Shown here one piece after another: positions 1 through 9,425 of a stretch of DNA of 64,000 bases (the stretch's first letter is position 1; every line of letters begins with the position of its first letter). The DNA comes from Ornithobacterium rhinotracheale (GTDB lineage: Bacteria > Bacteroidota > Bacteroidia > Flavobacteriales > Weeksellaceae): positions 1,461,501 through 1,525,500 of the forward strand of contig NZ_CP094846.1 of assembly GCF_022832975.1 (NCBI RefSeq), read 5' to 3'. The notes under the pieces were generated by a model that searched no databases, was not told the origin of the DNA, and was given only the letters and a program-made list of their open reading frames with translations. The position numbers and the translations under genes are program-made.

Positions 1-485
1 CAAAACTCACCTACAACAAGAGCGGTGGGAATAATAATGAATCCAAACCAAGGCCTCTTATTCGCTTAGCCGAACTTTACTTAAATTTAGCTGAATGCCA
101 GGCTGAATTAGGCAAAACCCAAGAAGCTATTAGTAATTTAAACATTATTAGAAATCGTGCAGGTGTACCTGACTTGACCTCTGGCGACATTACCCCCGAA
201 ATGTCATTAATTAAATGGGTTAGAAACGAAAGATTCATTGAACTATGGGGTGAAGGACACCGCTACTACGATGTTCGCCGATGGATGATTGCGCCTGAAA
301 CAATGAGCCAAGGAAAAAGAAAAGGGCTAAATGCATATGGTATAAAAGCCCCTTCCTTTGAAGTCTTCAATACGGTGGTAACTATTGAACAACCATTTGT
401 TTGGGTTAATAGAATGTATTTATTACCTCTTCTCACCGTAGAAGTTGCTAAAAACCCTCAATTAATTCAAGCTCCTGGCTATTAA
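1..485 (+). CDS. SusD/RagB-family glycan-binding outer membrane lipoprotein, C-terminal part
   Basis: The reading frame enters from the left edge (first whole codon at base 3) and ends at 485, so only about 160 C-terminal residues are present. They carry SusD family hallmarks: the TPR-like helix IRLAELYLNLAECQAELGK, then NERFIELWGEGHRYYDVRRW, which is the conserved C-terminal SusD segment. SusD proteins sit on the outer surface and hand glycans to a SusC TonB-dependent porin, which should lie just left of the window. The next gene, 25 bases downstream, is a surface lipoprotein, which fits the end of a polysaccharide-utilisation operon. The substrate cannot be read from this fragment. Confidence 0.93.
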   Translation, partial: KLTYNKSGGNNNESKPRPLIRLAELYLNLAECQAELGKTQEAISNLNIIRNRAGVPDLTSGDITPEMSLIKWVRNERFIELWGEGHRYYDVRRWMIAPETMSQGKRKGLNAYGIKAPSFEVFNTVVTIEQPFVWVNRMYLLPLLTVEVAKNPQLIQAPGY

Positions 486-510
486 TATTAATAATTAAAA
501 TTAAGGAATC

Positions 511-1851
511 ATGAGAAATAAGAAAATAATCCCTCTATTTATCAGTGGCTTAATAGCCTCCGCTGGGATTCAATCCTGTGAAGAAAAGTATGACAATTTA
601 ATTCCTAAAGAGTTCAATACCATTCTACTCTTTCAAGACTCGGGAGAAAAATCTCTCACCTTATATGATATAGGTGAAAACGGAACCTTTGAGACCACTA
701 TAATGAAAAGTGGTTACAAACCTGAATCTACTGCTTCTGTGAAAATCAGAATCCTATCAACAGAGGAATTAAAAGAGTATTCAAAATCAACTGGAAAACA
801 GTATATACCGCTCCCAAGTACTTTATATGAATTAGGACAATCTGATTACAGTTTCAGCTCTGATGAGACTTATAAAAAAGCTAACATTACGCTGAAAACT
901 AATGAAATCAAGAAGTTCCTAAACGATTATGGGGCAAGTGGAAATTATGTACTCCCAATTAAGCTAGAGAAAGTAAATGCCAGCGATTCTATCAATGCTA
1001 AACGAGACTTGATTTTGCTTAAACCTCAAGTAGTAACTCCTGTCGTTAGCTTTTTAGATAATAGCGCAACATTACAGATTTCAGAAAACTCAGTAAATCA
1101 AAATGTTACACTATCATTACCATTCACTAGCTTGTGGGATTTTAATGCCACTATCTCCGTTGATGAGGCTAGCCTACCTAGTGGCTACACCATCATTCCA
1201 GCAGACCAGTACACGCTGTCCAACGGCGGAAAGGGTGAATTTAAAGTAGGCAATAATAATAGCTTACCGATTGAAATTAGCATAAAAAATGATGGCTCAT
1301 TATTAGGCCCATCTTACGCCATACCATTTAAAGTCGTGAGCGCCTCAAAACAAGGAATCGAAGGGTCTCAAAATGCGTATGTACTGTATGCTGCGTTTAA
1401 CGCTATTCCATTGACTGCTGATATGATTAGCACAAATGCACAAGAAGCCTCAGAAGGTCCAATTGCTAATGTAATTGATAACAACCCTGCAACATTCTTC
1501 CATTCAGATTGGTCTAACGGAAATCTTTCAGGAGGAAAGCCTCACTACATTCAGATTGACCTTAAAAAATCCGTTACTAATTTTGCATTTAGCTACCAAA
1601 ATAGAAATAGCGGAAATGGGAAGCCTACAATCGTTAAAATCAGCGTAAGTAGCGACGGCAATAACTGGAGAGAGCTAAGCACCATTTCCGAAGGAACTTT
1701 ACCTACAGGTGCTTCAAGCAAGTACAACTCTTCCGTTATGACATCGACAGATGGCCCATTCCAATATGTGCGTTTAGAAGTTTTAAAAACCAATCGCGGC
1801 ACTGCACCTACATATTTCAGCTTGGCTGAGCTAAATGTTTACGGAAAATAG
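511..1851 (+). CDS. Surface lipoprotein with DUF1735 and F5/8 type C (discoidin) domains
   Basis: The 446-residue protein begins with a lipoprotein signal peptide ending in a lipobox (AGIQSC), so it is probably surface anchored. Residues of roughly 35-170 resemble the DUF1735 fold common to PUL surface glycan-binding proteins. A middle beta-rich part follows. The last 150 residues look like a discoidin carbohydrate-binding module (DNNPATFFHSDW near its start, YVRLEVLKTNRG and FSLAELNVYG at the end). It follows susD by 25 bases in the same direction, so it is probably the third gene of the same PUL operon and helps bind the glycan. No catalytic residues are recognisable. An intrinsic terminator follows. 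Confidence 0.85.
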   Translation: MRNKKIIPLFISGLIASAGIQSCEEKYDNLIPKEFNTILLFQDSGEKSLTLYDIGENGTFETTIMKSGYKPESTASVKIRILSTEELKEYSKSTGKQYIPLPSTLYELGQSDYSFSSDETYKKANITLKTNEIKKFLNDYGASGNYVLPIKLEKVNASDSINAKRDLILLKPQVVTPVVSFLDNSATLQISENSVNQNVTLSLPFTSLWDFNATISVDEASLPSGYTIIPADQYTLSNGGKGEFKVGNNNSLPIEISIKNDGSLLGPSYAIPFKVVSASKQGIEGSQNAYVLYAAFNAIPLTADMISTNAQEASEGPIANVIDNNPATFFHSDWSNGNLSGGKPHYIQIDLKKSVTNFAFSYQNRNSGNGKPTIVKISVSSDGNNWRELSTISEGTLPTGASSKYNSSVMTSTDGPFQYVRLEVLKTNRGTAPTYFSLAELNVYGK

Positions 1852-1884
1852 ATAATACTCCATTATCCCAATATCATTTATTAG

Positions 1885-1920
1885 AGCCCGAAAGTTTAAA
1901 GACTTTTGGGCTTTTTCTTT
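1885..1920 (+). terminator. Intrinsic terminator after the PUL operon
   Basis: An 11-bp stem AGCCCGAAAGT / ACTTTTGGGCT (one mismatch or wobble) with a 6-base loop is followed by TTTTCTTT, 33 bases after the DUF1735 stop codon. Confidence 0.85.
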
Positions 1921-1927
1921 ATCTTTG
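1920..1927 (+). promoter_or_regulatory. Bacteroidota -7 promoter element (TATCTTTG) of the AEC transporter gene
   Basis: TATCTTTG matches TAnnTTTG exactly and lies 13 bases before the ATG at 1941. It abuts the T-run of the preceding terminator, so the new transcript would begin immediately after the old one ends. No -33 TTG at the usual spacing is visible. Confidence 0.6.
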
Positions 1928-1940
1928 TGCAAAATTCTAT

Positions 1941-2849
1941 ATGGATAATTTCTTGCTGATTATCATCTGCATCATAGGCGCTATGGTGATGCGCCGCACC
2001 AATCTTTTGCCACAAAATGCACACCTCACGGTAAATAGAATTATCATTTATCTCTCTTTGCCTGCACTAGTTTTATGCTTTATTCCCAAAATTCATTTCA
2101 GTGGAGAGCACTTTTATGCCCTTTTGATGCCTTGGCTTGCGTTTCTTATAAGTCTTATTTTCTTCCTAATTTTAGCCAAAATCTATCAGCTTCCCAGAGC
2201 GCTCACGGGAGCCCTCATTTTACTCTCTGGCTTGGGGAATACCTCCTTTTTAGGCATTCCATTTATCCAAGCCATGTTTGGCGAGCATCAAATCAAAAAT
2301 GTTTTAATCATAGACCAAGCAGGCACCTTTGTAGTACTAAGCACCTTAGGCTTAATCACTTGTTCACAATATTCCAAAGAGGCTTCAAGCTTTAAGGGCA
2401 TTATTCACCGATTTTTCACCTTCCCCCCATTTTTAGCCTTTTTAGTCTCCCTTGGGCTAAATTTTTCAGGGATTAGCCTCCCCATTTTTTTCGCAAAAAG
2501 TATGGAAAGCCTCGGCGCCACCGTAGTCCCCTTGGCATTGCTCTCCATTGGGCTGCAATTGAGATTAGAGCGCCACAGCCTTCATTGGCGATTTGTGGGC
2601 TTAGGCTTGTTTTGCAAATTATTATTAATCCCGCTCATTGTTTATATTTTATACATTCAAATTTTGGGGCTAAATAGTGAGCTTATCAAAGTTACCGTAC
2701 TAGAATCTGCTATGCCCCCAATGGTTACCGCTGGAATCGTAGCCGCCTCTTATGGTATAAAACCTAGATTTTGCGGTTTTTTGGTAGGGTATGGTATTCC
2801 AGCATCCATCATTACACTTAGTTTTTGGTATTGGATTTTAATGCACTAA
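1941..2849 (+). CDS. AEC-family (auxin efflux carrier-like) permease
   Basis: This 302-residue, very hydrophobic protein has about ten predicted membrane segments in two halves. Each half contains a glycine/proline-rich helix break (LSGLGNTSFLGIPF in the first, ESAMPPMVTAGIVAA in the second), which is the signature layout of the AEC/BART superfamily. Bacterial members export or import small carboxylates or similar solutes across the inner membrane; the substrate cannot be predicted. The length is typical. It stands alone between a terminator and the YciO-like gene with its own promoter element. Confidence 0.85.
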   Translation: MDNFLLIIICIIGAMVMRRTNLLPQNAHLTVNRIIIYLSLPALVLCFIPKIHFSGEHFYALLMPWLAFLISLIFFLILAKIYQLPRALTGALILLSGLGNTSFLGIPFIQAMFGEHQIKNVLIIDQAGTFVVLSTLGLITCSQYSKEASSFKGIIHRFFTFPPFLAFLVSLGLNFSGISLPIFFAKSMESLGATVVPLALLSIGLQLRLERHSLHWRFVGLGLFCKLLLIPLIVYILYIQILGLNSELIKVTVLESAMPPMVTAGIVAASYGIKPRFCGFLVGYGIPASIITLSFWYWILMH

Positions 2850-2950
2850 GCCCCAATTTCCTAAACATAAATTTTGTCATAAAAAGCATTTTGATGCTAT
2901 GTTATTAAAAAATTATTGCTATCTTTAGCTAAACAATAAATCTTAATAAC

Positions 2951-3586
2951 ATGGCAAAAGTATTAAAAATTCACCCAGAGAACCCGCACAGCAGAGCGAT
3001 AGAACAAGTGGTAGATGCCCTAAAAAACGGAGCGGTAATTATTTATCCTACAGATACAGTTTATGGGCTTGGATGCGACATTTTCAACCAGCAGGCCATG
3101 GAGAAATTGGCAAAGCTAAAAGGTCTAAAATTAGATAAATCACAATTCTCCATTGTATGTAATGATTTAAGCCATCTTTCAACTTTTACAAGACCTATCG
3201 ACAATACAACCTTTAGATTATTAAAAAGAGCTTTGCCTGGTCCTTTCACCTTTATTTTAAAGGCAAACAACTCTCTACCGTCTTATTATAAATCCAGAGA
3301 AACAGTAGGAATCCGCGTGCCAGATCACAAAGTGCCACACGCCATTGTAAACATGCTAGAAAGTCCTATTGCCTCAACCTCATTATTAGTCTCTGAAGAT
3401 GAAGATGAAAAAGAATACTACACAGATCCTGAATTAATCGCTGAAAAATACGATAAATTAGTAGACATCGTGATAGATAGTGGAAAAGGCGGTTTGGTAG
3501 CCTCTTCGGTAGTAGATTTATCTGAAGGCGATGGAGCTTACGAAGTCTTAAGACAAGGAAAAGGCGATATCGAAGATTATATTTAA
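2951..3586 (+). CDS. YciO/Sua5/YrdC-family protein (putative threonylcarbamoyl-AMP synthase)
   Basis: The 211-residue cytoplasmic protein has the YrdC fold: GAVIIYPTDTVYGLGCD near residue 28, then KGLKLDKSQFSIVCNDLSHL and RALPGPFTFILKA. TsaC and Sua5 make threonylcarbamoyl-AMP for the tRNA t6A37 modification. The length and the loop after KGLK resemble the YciO branch more than TsaC, and YciO activity is weaker and its role less settled. The Sua5 C-terminal domain is absent. The gene is monocistronic, with a near-consensus TATCTTTA about 20 bases before the ATG. No other t6A gene is in the window. Confidence 0.85.
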   Translation: MAKVLKIHPENPHSRAIEQVVDALKNGAVIIYPTDTVYGLGCDIFNQQAMEKLAKLKGLKLDKSQFSIVCNDLSHLSTFTRPIDNTTFRLLKRALPGPFTFILKANNSLPSYYKSRETVGIRVPDHKVPHAIVNMLESPIASTSLLVSEDEDEKEYYTDPELIAEKYDKLVDIVIDSGKGGLVASSVVDLSEGDGAYEVLRQGKGDIEDYI

Positions 3587-3693
3587 TTTTTTTTAAAACA
3601 TAATTTAAGTCAGAAAGTGGGAGTTTTAGCAAACTTCCACTTCTTTTAAATAGAAGAAATTCGTATTTTTACGAAACTTTGAAATTTGAAACG

Positions 3694-5226
3694 ATGAATC
3701 AACATATAAAAAAAGCAGTACTTTCTGCATCATTTACTATTCCTGCTGTTTTATGGGGACAGAGTGATAAGCCCAACATTATTTTCATCTTGGCAGATGA
3801 TTTAGGTTATGGAGATTTGGCTTGCTATGGGCAAAAACATGTCGAAACTCCAAATATTGATAAATTAGCCAAGCAAGGCATGATGTTTACACAGGCTTAT
3901 GCAGGAGCTCCCGTTTGTGCACCTTCTCGCGCTACCATTATGACAGGGCAACATACAGGGCACACGCATGTGCGTGGCAACAAGGAATACTGGCAAAAAA
4001 GTCCTAAAATCATGTACGGACAAAACGAAGAATATAGCCTAGTGGGACAAGAACCTTATGATGCCAATCAAGTGATTTTGCCAGAAGTAATGAAGAAAAA
4101 TGGCTACACCACAGGCATGTTTGGCAAATGGGCGGGTGGCTACGAAGGCTCTCATTCCGTGCCAGAAAAACGTGGAGTAGATGAGTTTTATGGTTACATT
4201 TGTCAGTTTCAGGCACACTCATATTATCCAAATTTCTTGAACCGATATAGCCAAAAAGAAGGCGATACTCAAACCATTCGTGTCGTGATGGACGAAAATA
4301 TAAAGTACCCAATGACAGGCGAAGATTACTACAAGCGTCCGCAATATTCTGCCGACATGATTCATCACAAAGCACTTGAGTGGCTAGACGAGCAAAACGG
4401 CAAAAAACCATTTTATGGATTCTTCACCTACACTCTACCCCATGCCGAGCTGATGCAGCCCAACGATTCATTATTAAAAAAGTATAAAAAACAATTTTTT
4501 GAAGATAAAACTTGGGGCGGTAGCGATGGCAGTAGATACCACGCAACTACGCACACGCACGCACAATTTGCCGCAATGATCACTCGTCTCGATTCTTATG
4601 TAGGCGAAATCATGGAAAAACTAAAAGAAAAAGGCTTAGACAAAAATACAATCGTAGTCTTTAGTAGCGACAACGGCCCTCACGAGGAAGGTGGCGCCGA
4701 TCCAGCATTTTTCGGAAGAGATGGTAAACTCCGTGGGCTGAAAAGACAATGCTATGAAGGCGGAATCCGTGTGCCATTCATCGTAAAATGGCCAGGAAAA
4801 ATAAAACCTGGAACCGTGAGCGATCATCAAATCGCATTTTACGATATTATGCCTACATTTGCCGACATCGTTAAGGATAAAAAATTCCCAAAAAGATATT
4901 TCAATAAAAAATCTCAAAATTCAAGTATCGACGGAATTTCGTTTTTACCAACGCTTTTGGGCGATGACCAAAAACAAAAAGCACACGACCACTTGTATTG
5001 GGAGTTCCACGAGACCAATCAAATTGCCGTGCGCAAAGGCGATTGGAAACTTATTGTAATCAAAGGAGTTCCGCATTTGTATAATTTGGCCACCGACATT
5101 CACGAAGACCACAATGTCGCAGCACAGCATCCCGACATTGTAAAAGAAATGGTGCAAATCATCAAAAAAGAACATACACCAAGTGATATTTTTAAAGTAA
5201 CACTTCCTAAATTTGAGGGAGCTTAA
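3694..5226 (+). CDS. Secreted type I sulfatase (arylsulfatase family)
   Basis: The protein is 510 residues from the ATG at 3694. I chose this start over an upstream TTG at 3679 because it begins a clean signal peptide ending at AVLWGQS, and a near-consensus -7 element (GAAATTTG) ends five bases before it. Metal-binding DD is at residues 35-36 in FILADDLGYGD. The formylglycine site is C75 in CAPSR, the cysteine-type sequence that must be modified by a maturase (not in this window). SSDNGPH and the C-terminal WKLI segment complete the family pattern. It probably removes sulfate from host or algal glycans in the periplasm, consistent with the PUL end nearby. Confidence 0.92.
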   Translation: MNQHIKKAVLSASFTIPAVLWGQSDKPNIIFILADDLGYGDLACYGQKHVETPNIDKLAKQGMMFTQAYAGAPVCAPSRATIMTGQHTGHTHVRGNKEYWQKSPKIMYGQNEEYSLVGQEPYDANQVILPEVMKKNGYTTGMFGKWAGGYEGSHSVPEKRGVDEFYGYICQFQAHSYYPNFLNRYSQKEGDTQTIRVVMDENIKYPMTGEDYYKRPQYSADMIHHKALEWLDEQNGKKPFYGFFTYTLPHAELMQPNDSLLKKYKKQFFEDKTWGGSDGSRYHATTHTHAQFAAMITRLDSYVGEIMEKLKEKGLDKNTIVVFSSDNGPHEEGGADPAFFGRDGKLRGLKRQCYEGGIRVPFIVKWPGKIKPGTVSDHQIAFYDIMPTFADIVKDKKFPKRYFNKKSQNSSIDGISFLPTLLGDDQKQKAHDHLYWEFHETNQIAVRKGDWKLIVIKGVPHLYNLATDIHEDHNVAAQHPDIVKEMVQIIKKEHTPSDIFKVTLPKFEGA

Positions 5227-5265
5227 AAAAAATATAGCAAAATATCATTTTTACTAATTTTGAAG

Positions 5266-5296
5266 AAGTGCTTAGTTTTAGAATTAAGCACTTTTT
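5266..5296 (+). terminator. Intrinsic terminator after the sulfatase gene
   Basis: AAGTGCTTA and TAAGCACTT form a 9-bp stem around an AT-rich loop, followed by a T-run, 40 bases after the sulfatase stop. Confidence 0.75.
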
Positions 5297-5360
5297 AATT
5301 GGCCATAATTTTGCTCAGTTTAAAAAAAATCCTCATTTTTAGCCCTTAAAAAATAAATCT

Positions 5361-5885
5361 ATGGATAAACAAAAAACACCAAACGATTCACTTACAGTAC
5401 TTACCAATGTCGTTTTGCCTAACGAAACCAATCATTTAAACAACATGTTTGGAGGCGAGCTCCTTTCTCGCATGGACAGAGCCTGCTCTATCGCCGCTCG
5501 TCGCCATGCCGAAACTGCCCGCGTGGTTACTGCTTCAGTAAACCGTGTAGATTTCAAAGAACCAATTCCACTGGGGAGCATTGTAAAAGTAGTGGCAAAA
5601 GTTACGCGTGCATTTACCTCAAGTATGGAGGTGATTGCCGATGTTTGGGTAGAAGACACTTCGGCAGGTGAAAAAAGAAAAACCAATGTGGGAATTTATA
5701 CATTCGTGGCCGTGGATGCCAACAACAAACCTATCGAAATCCCGAAAATTACGCCACAATCGGAGCAAGAAACAGAACGCTATGAGCAAGCACTTCGCCG
5801 CAAACAATTAAGCTTACTTTTAAGCAAAAAAATTCAGCCGAGCGAAGTTCCAGATTTAAAGGATTTCCTTTTCCCAGAGGAATAA
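5361..5885 (+). CDS. Acyl-CoA thioesterase (hotdog fold, YciA/BACH type)
   Basis: The protein of 174 residues holds a single hotdog domain. NHLNNMFGGELLSRMDRACS is the conserved region that contains the active-site Asn/Asp loop and the hotdog helix, and TASVNRVDFKEPIPLG follows as the beta-strand pair. Proteins of this group hydrolyse a broad range of cytosolic acyl-CoAs. The C-terminal 30 residues are charged and helical. It is monocistronic after a terminator; the next gene has its own promoter element. Confidence 0.88.
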   Translation: MDKQKTPNDSLTVLTNVVLPNETNHLNNMFGGELLSRMDRACSIAARRHAETARVVTASVNRVDFKEPIPLGSIVKVVAKVTRAFTSSMEVIADVWVEDTSAGEKRKTNVGIYTFVAVDANNKPIEIPKITPQSEQETERYEQALRRKQLSLLLSKKIQPSEVPDLKDFLFPEE

Positions 5886-5925
5886 TTTAAATCTAAATCA
5901 TCATTTAATATTCATAAAAAATTCC

Positions 5926-5933
5926 TATATTTG
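5926..5933 (+). promoter_or_regulatory. -7 promoter element (TATATTTG) of idi, leaderless arrangement
   Basis: TATATTTG is an exact TAnnTTTG match. Five bases separate it from the idi ATG at 5939, so transcription should start within a few bases of the start codon. Confidence 0.65.
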
Positions 5934-5938
5934 GTTTA

Positions 5939-6469
5939 ATGAATACCCCAGTAGAAGAACAAGTCGTTTTAATCAACGAGCAAGACCAAGTGCAGGGTCT
6001 TATGGGCAAAATGCAAGCGCACCAAGAAGGCGTTTTGCATCGCGCTTTTTCAGTTTTTGTGTTTAATGATAAAAACGAAACACTTTTGCAACAACGCGCA
6101 CACGGCAAATACCACAGCCCCGGATTATGGACAAACACTTGTTGCAGTCACCCACGAGAAAATGAAACTTATGCAGAGGCGGCACATCGCCGAATTCAGG
6201 AAGAAATGGGATTTGATTGCGAATTAAAACCTGCTTTTCATTTTATATACAAAGCCGATGTAGGTTTGGGGCTTATCGAGCACGAGTTAGACCATGTTTT
6301 TGTAGGAAATTTTGACGGAACACCGATTCCAAACCCAGAAGAAGTTGCTGATTTTAAATGGATAAGTATGGATGATTTGGTGAAAGATGTTGCTCAAAAT
6401 CCGCAAAACTACACCGAGTGGTTTAAAATTATTTTGAATCAATATCTTAAACATTTAAATAATCAATAA
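5939..6469 (+). CDS. idi: Isopentenyl-diphosphate delta-isomerase, type 1
   Basis: This 176-residue Nudix-fold enzyme interconverts isopentenyl and dimethylallyl diphosphate for isoprenoid synthesis. The catalytic cysteine lies in TNTCCSHP (C69 by alignment with the known TNxxCxHP motif), and the metal/acid glutamates are E114 and E116 in IEHELDHV. H71 and the HRxIQEEMG Nudix-like helix are present. The gene is followed by gcvT after only 3 bases, so the two are co-transcribed, although they belong to unrelated pathways. The start is fixed by the promoter element five bases upstream. Confidence 0.95.
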   Translation: MNTPVEEQVVLINEQDQVQGLMGKMQAHQEGVLHRAFSVFVFNDKNETLLQQRAHGKYHSPGLWTNTCCSHPRENETYAEAAHRRIQEEMGFDCELKPAFHFIYKADVGLGLIEHELDHVFVGNFDGTPIPNPEEVADFKWISMDDLVKDVAQNPQNYTEWFKIILNQYLKHLNNQ

Positions 6470-6472
6470 AAT

Positions 6473-7549
6473 ATGAAAAAAACAGCACTCAACGCTAAAC
6501 ACATAGCACTTGGTGCCAAAATGGTGCCTTTTGCTGGATTTGAAATGCCAGTGCAATATTCTGGCGTGAATCAAGAACATATGGTTGTGAGAGAGAAAGT
6601 GGGCGTTTTTGATGTAAGCCATATGGGGCAATTTAGAATCAAGGGCGAAAAAGCACTGGATTTGGTGCAAAAAATCACTTCAAACGATGCCTCAAAATTA
6701 AAAATGAATCAGGCTCAATATTCTTGCATGCCGAATGAAAAAGGCGGAATTGTAGATGATTTAATCGTGTACAAAATCGCTGATGATGAATATTTCTTGG
6801 TAGTAAATGCAGGCTGTTTAGACAAAGATTGGGAATGGGTAAATAAACAAAACGAATTTGGTTGCGAAATCACCAACGAAAGTGATGAAACTTCGCTTTT
6901 GGCGGTGCAAGGTCCCAAAGCGATTGAAGCCATGCAAAGCCTTACCGATGTAAATTTAGCCGAAATTCCATTTTATCATTTCCAAATCGGAAAATTTGCA
7001 GGCGTAGACAATGTAATCATCTCAGCAACAGGCTATACAGGTTCTGGCGGATTTGAAATTTATTTCCCAAATGAATACGCAGACCTTATGTGGGATAAAG
7101 TAATGGAAGCGGGCAAAGATTTCGGGATAGAGCCTTGTGGCTTGGCTGCGCGCGACACGCTTCGTTTGGAAAAAGGTTTCTGCCTATACGGAAACGATAT
7201 TTCTATGGAAACCTCTCCGCTTGAAGCTGGCTTGGGCTGGATTACTAAATTTACAAAAGATTTCATCGGGGCTGATGTCATTAAAAAGCAAAAAGAAGAA
7301 GGCGTTTCAAGAAAATTGGTAGCCTTTAAAATGGTAGACCGCGGAATTCCTCGCCATGATTACGAAATCGTAGACGCCGAAGGCAACAACATCGGAAAAG
7401 TAACTTCTGGTACGCAATCTCCGATTTTGAAAGAAGGAATCGGATTGGGCTATGTGCAAAAAGCTTTTTCTAAAGTAGGGAGCGAAATCTACATCCAAGT
7501 AAGAAACAAAAGACTAAAAGCCGAAGTGGTAAAACTTCCGTTTGTATAA
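6473..7549 (+). CDS. gcvT: Glycine cleavage system T protein (aminomethyltransferase)
   Basis: The full-length 358-residue GcvT transfers the methylene group from the aminomethyl-lipoyl H protein to tetrahydrofolate and releases ammonia. Recognisable segments are [11 protein letters not shown] near residue 42, [14 protein letters not shown] near 185, the [13 protein letters not shown] helix and the C-terminal [16 protein letters not shown]. The gene lies 3 bases after idi. The other cleavage-system genes (gcvH, gcvP) are not in the window, so they are dispersed. A strong terminator follows. Confidence 0.96.
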   Translation: MKKTALNAKHIALGAKMVPFAGFEMPVQYSGVNQEHMVVREKVGVFDVSHMGQFRIKGEKALDLVQKITSNDASKLKMNQAQYSCMPNEKGGIVDDLIVYKIADDEYFLVVNAGCLDKDWEWVNKQNEFGCEITNESDETSLLAVQGPKAIEAMQSLTDVNLAEIPFYHFQIGKFAGVDNVIISATGYTGSGGFEIYFPNEYADLMWDKVMEAGKDFGIEPCGLAARDTLRLEKGFCLYGNDISMETSPLEAGLGWITKFTKDFIGADVIKKQKEEGVSRKLVAFKMVDRGIPRHDYEIVDAEGNNIGKVTSGTQSPILKEGIGLGYVQKAFSKVGSEIYIQVRNKRLKAEVVKLPFV

Positions 7550-7571
7550 AATTTTTTTAACTCATAAAACC

Positions 7572-7607
7572 AAACTCACTGCAATTTTTGTGGTGAGTTT
7601 TTTGTTT
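7572..7607 (+). terminator. Intrinsic terminator after gcvT
   Basis: AAACTCAC pairs with GTGAGTTT around a 13-base loop, and a T-rich tail follows, 23 bases after the gcvT stop. Confidence 0.75.
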
Positions 7608-7686
7608 TAATTAAAATAAAAAAATCATTAAAAATCTGATTTACATAGGATTTTAAATTATTTCAAATTATTCAAGCAAAAAAGAT

Positions 7687-7694
7687 TAAATTTG
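7687..7694 (+). promoter_or_regulatory. -7 promoter element (TAAATTTG) of trmD, leaderless arrangement
   Basis: TAAATTTG ends five bases before the ATG at 7700. Its last G is the first base of an in-frame GTG at 7694, which therefore cannot be the real start because it lies within the promoter. Confidence 0.65.
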
Positions 7695-7699
7695 TGCCT

Positions 7700-8377
7700 A
7701 TGAGAATCGATATTGTAACTGTAGTCCCCGATTTATTGAGCAGTCCGTTCAATGCATCTATTATGAAACGAGCCCAAGACAAAGGCTTGGTAGAAATTCA
7801 TATTCATAATTTAAGAGATTATGCTACAGATAATTACAAAAGTGTAGACGATTATCCTTACGGTGGCGAAGCGGGCATGGTTATGAAAGTGGAGCCCATA
7901 GAACGCTGTTTTGAACAATTGATGAGCGAGCGCAAATACGATGAAGTGATTTATGTAACGCCTGATGGAAAAACCTTTGACCAAAAAATGGCAAATCAAT
8001 TGTCGCTTAAAGGTAATTTATTGATTCTCTGCGGTCATTACAAAGGCGTGGACCAGCGTGTGCGAGATGAATATGTAACATTAGAAATTTCGGTAGGCGA
8101 TTTTGTGCTCAGCGGTGGCGAATTGGCAGCCGCTTTGATTGTAGATGCTGTGGTGCGACTTTTGCCAGGTGTATTGAACGATGAGACTTCTGCCCTTTCG
8201 GATTCGTTTCAGGATCAGTTGTTGGCACCGCCCGTTTACACGCGTCCGCCCGTGTGGAAAGGTCGTGAAGTTCCTGCCATTTTGATGAGCGGTAATTTTC
8301 CTAAAATCGAAGAATGGAAACACCAGCAAGCCTTAGAACGCACGCAAGAAAGACGCCCAGATTTACTGGAAGATTAA
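7700..8377 (+). CDS. trmD: tRNA (guanine-N1-)-methyltransferase TrmD
   Basis: The 225-residue SPOUT methyltransferase makes m1G37 in tRNAs that read CUN, CCN and CGG codons and so prevents frameshifting. The trefoil-knot SAM site is seen in [14 protein letters not shown] and [14 protein letters not shown], and the C-terminal [16 protein letters not shown] is standard. I chose ATG 7700 because the only earlier candidate (GTG 7694) overlaps the -7 element. The common rpsP-rimM-trmD-rplS cluster is not preserved here. Confidence 0.96.
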   Translation: MRIDIVTVVPDLLSSPFNASIMKRAQDKGLVEIHIHNLRDYATDNYKSVDDYPYGGEAGMVMKVEPIERCFEQLMSERKYDEVIYVTPDGKTFDQKMANQLSLKGNLLILCGHYKGVDQRVRDEYVTLEISVGDFVLSGGELAAALIVDAVVRLLPGVLNDETSALSDSFQDQLLAPPVYTRPPVWKGREVPAILMSGNFPKIEEWKHQQALERTQERRPDLLED

Positions 8378-8409
8378 ATTATTTTGTAATTTAGTATAAA
8401 ATTTAAGTC

Positions 8410-8967
8410 ATGAAAAAATCATTAATAATCAGTTTTTTAAGTCTTTTTATATTCTTTTCTTGTAACAAAAAAGATATTTCTGCAGCCAATACTCAATCGA
8501 TTGTAGAAGAATATCTTGAAAGCAATCCGCCTTATGAAACGGGCTGGATTCAGACCGAGAATTTAAAACTTTCTACTAAAAAAGACCAAAGCCAAGTGCA
8601 GATTATCAAGGATTTGGCTAAAGAAGGCTACATTAACATCGAAGAAGAAAATGTAAAAAAACGATTTTTGTCTAAAGATAGCATTTGGCAATTTTCTTTA
8701 AGTCTTACCGAAAAATCTTTGCCTTATGTCATCAATCAAAAACCGAACAAAACAGAAGTAAAAACAATTGAATATCAACTAAATAAAGATAAAGAAATCG
8801 TTTTTATTAAGAAAAATGAAAAAAGTATTGTGTGCACCGCTGTTTTGCAAAAAGTAAAAACACCTTTTTACACATTTGGAAAAGATAAAACATCTAAATC
8901 AAATTTTATTACCAGAAAATTTAAGCTAAAATACAACGCAGAAAACGGCTGGCAAGTAGTTGATTAA
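8410..8967 (+). CDS. Hypothetical lipoprotein
   Basis: I do not recognise this 185-residue protein. It has a typical lipoprotein signal peptide with a lipobox at FFSC (cysteine at residue 18) and a lysine-rich soluble part of mixed helix and strand. It begins 32 bases after trmD and is followed 14 bases later by a small membrane protein in the same direction, so the two may form an envelope pair. No catalytic motif is visible. Confidence 0.75.
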   Translation: MKKSLIISFLSLFIFFSCNKKDISAANTQSIVEEYLESNPPYETGWIQTENLKLSTKKDQSQVQIIKDLAKEGYINIEEENVKKRFLSKDSIWQFSLSLTEKSLPYVINQKPNKTEVKTIEYQLNKDKEIVFIKKNEKSIVCTAVLQKVKTPFYTFGKDKTSKSNFITRKFKLKYNAENGWQVVD

Positions 8968-8981
8968 ACAACAAAATCCTT

Positions 8982-9425
8982 ATGAAAAATCAAATAAATT
9001 TAATTTTACTACAAGCAATAAGTAGTTTAATTTCAGGTATTTTAGTTTCTAAAATGTCTTGGATTGGCAAAGTGGGAATTGGATTGATTTACCGCGATTA
9101 TACCATTTTAAAAAATTGGTGGCAAGCCGCACTTTTATTTTTTGGCGTGCAACTCATTTTGATTTTGATTCTAAACATCATCCGTTGGATTGCAGGAATT
9201 GGAGCTCAAAAAATCGGTAGCTTTATTTTGCTAATTTTGAGCATTGTAGGCTTGTACTACACCTACATCGACTTTACCGAAACCTCGCATAAAATGCTGA
9301 AAACTAGTTTTCATGCAGGTTTTTATTTAGTATGGGCGAGTGTGATGATTTCGTGCTTGTATTTCTTGCTTTCGCGTAAGAAAATTAAATTTCAAGCGGT
9401 TTCAGAACCTGCGGAAGAATCGTAG
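8982..9425 (+). CDS. Hypothetical integral membrane protein
   Basis: This 147-residue protein has about four predicted membrane helices and a short charged C-terminus rich in Glu and Ser. I cannot assign a family. Its last 41 bases overlap the 3' end of the convergent rnz gene, so both C-termini are encoded by the same DNA in opposite strands. It lies 14 bases after the lipoprotein gene and is probably co-transcribed with it. Confidence 0.7.
   Translation: MKNQINLILLQAISSLISGILVSKMSWIGKVGIGLIYRDYTILKNWWQAALLFFGVQLILILILNIIRWIAGIGAQKIGSFILLILSIVGLYYTYIDFTETSHKMLKTSFHAGFYLVWASVMISCLYFLLSRKKIKFQAVSEPAEES

Noticed and set aside
1593-1802. Antisense frame in the F5/8C region
   Set aside because: It is the complement of a clear discoidin-like domain.
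4010-5175. Long minus-strand and +2 frames within the sulfatase gene
   Set aside because: They are antisense or shifted frames of a strongly conserved enzyme.
6473-6480. Glycine riboswitch in front of gcvT
   Set aside because: gcvT follows idi after 3 bases, so there is no room for a riboswitch, and none is seen before idi.
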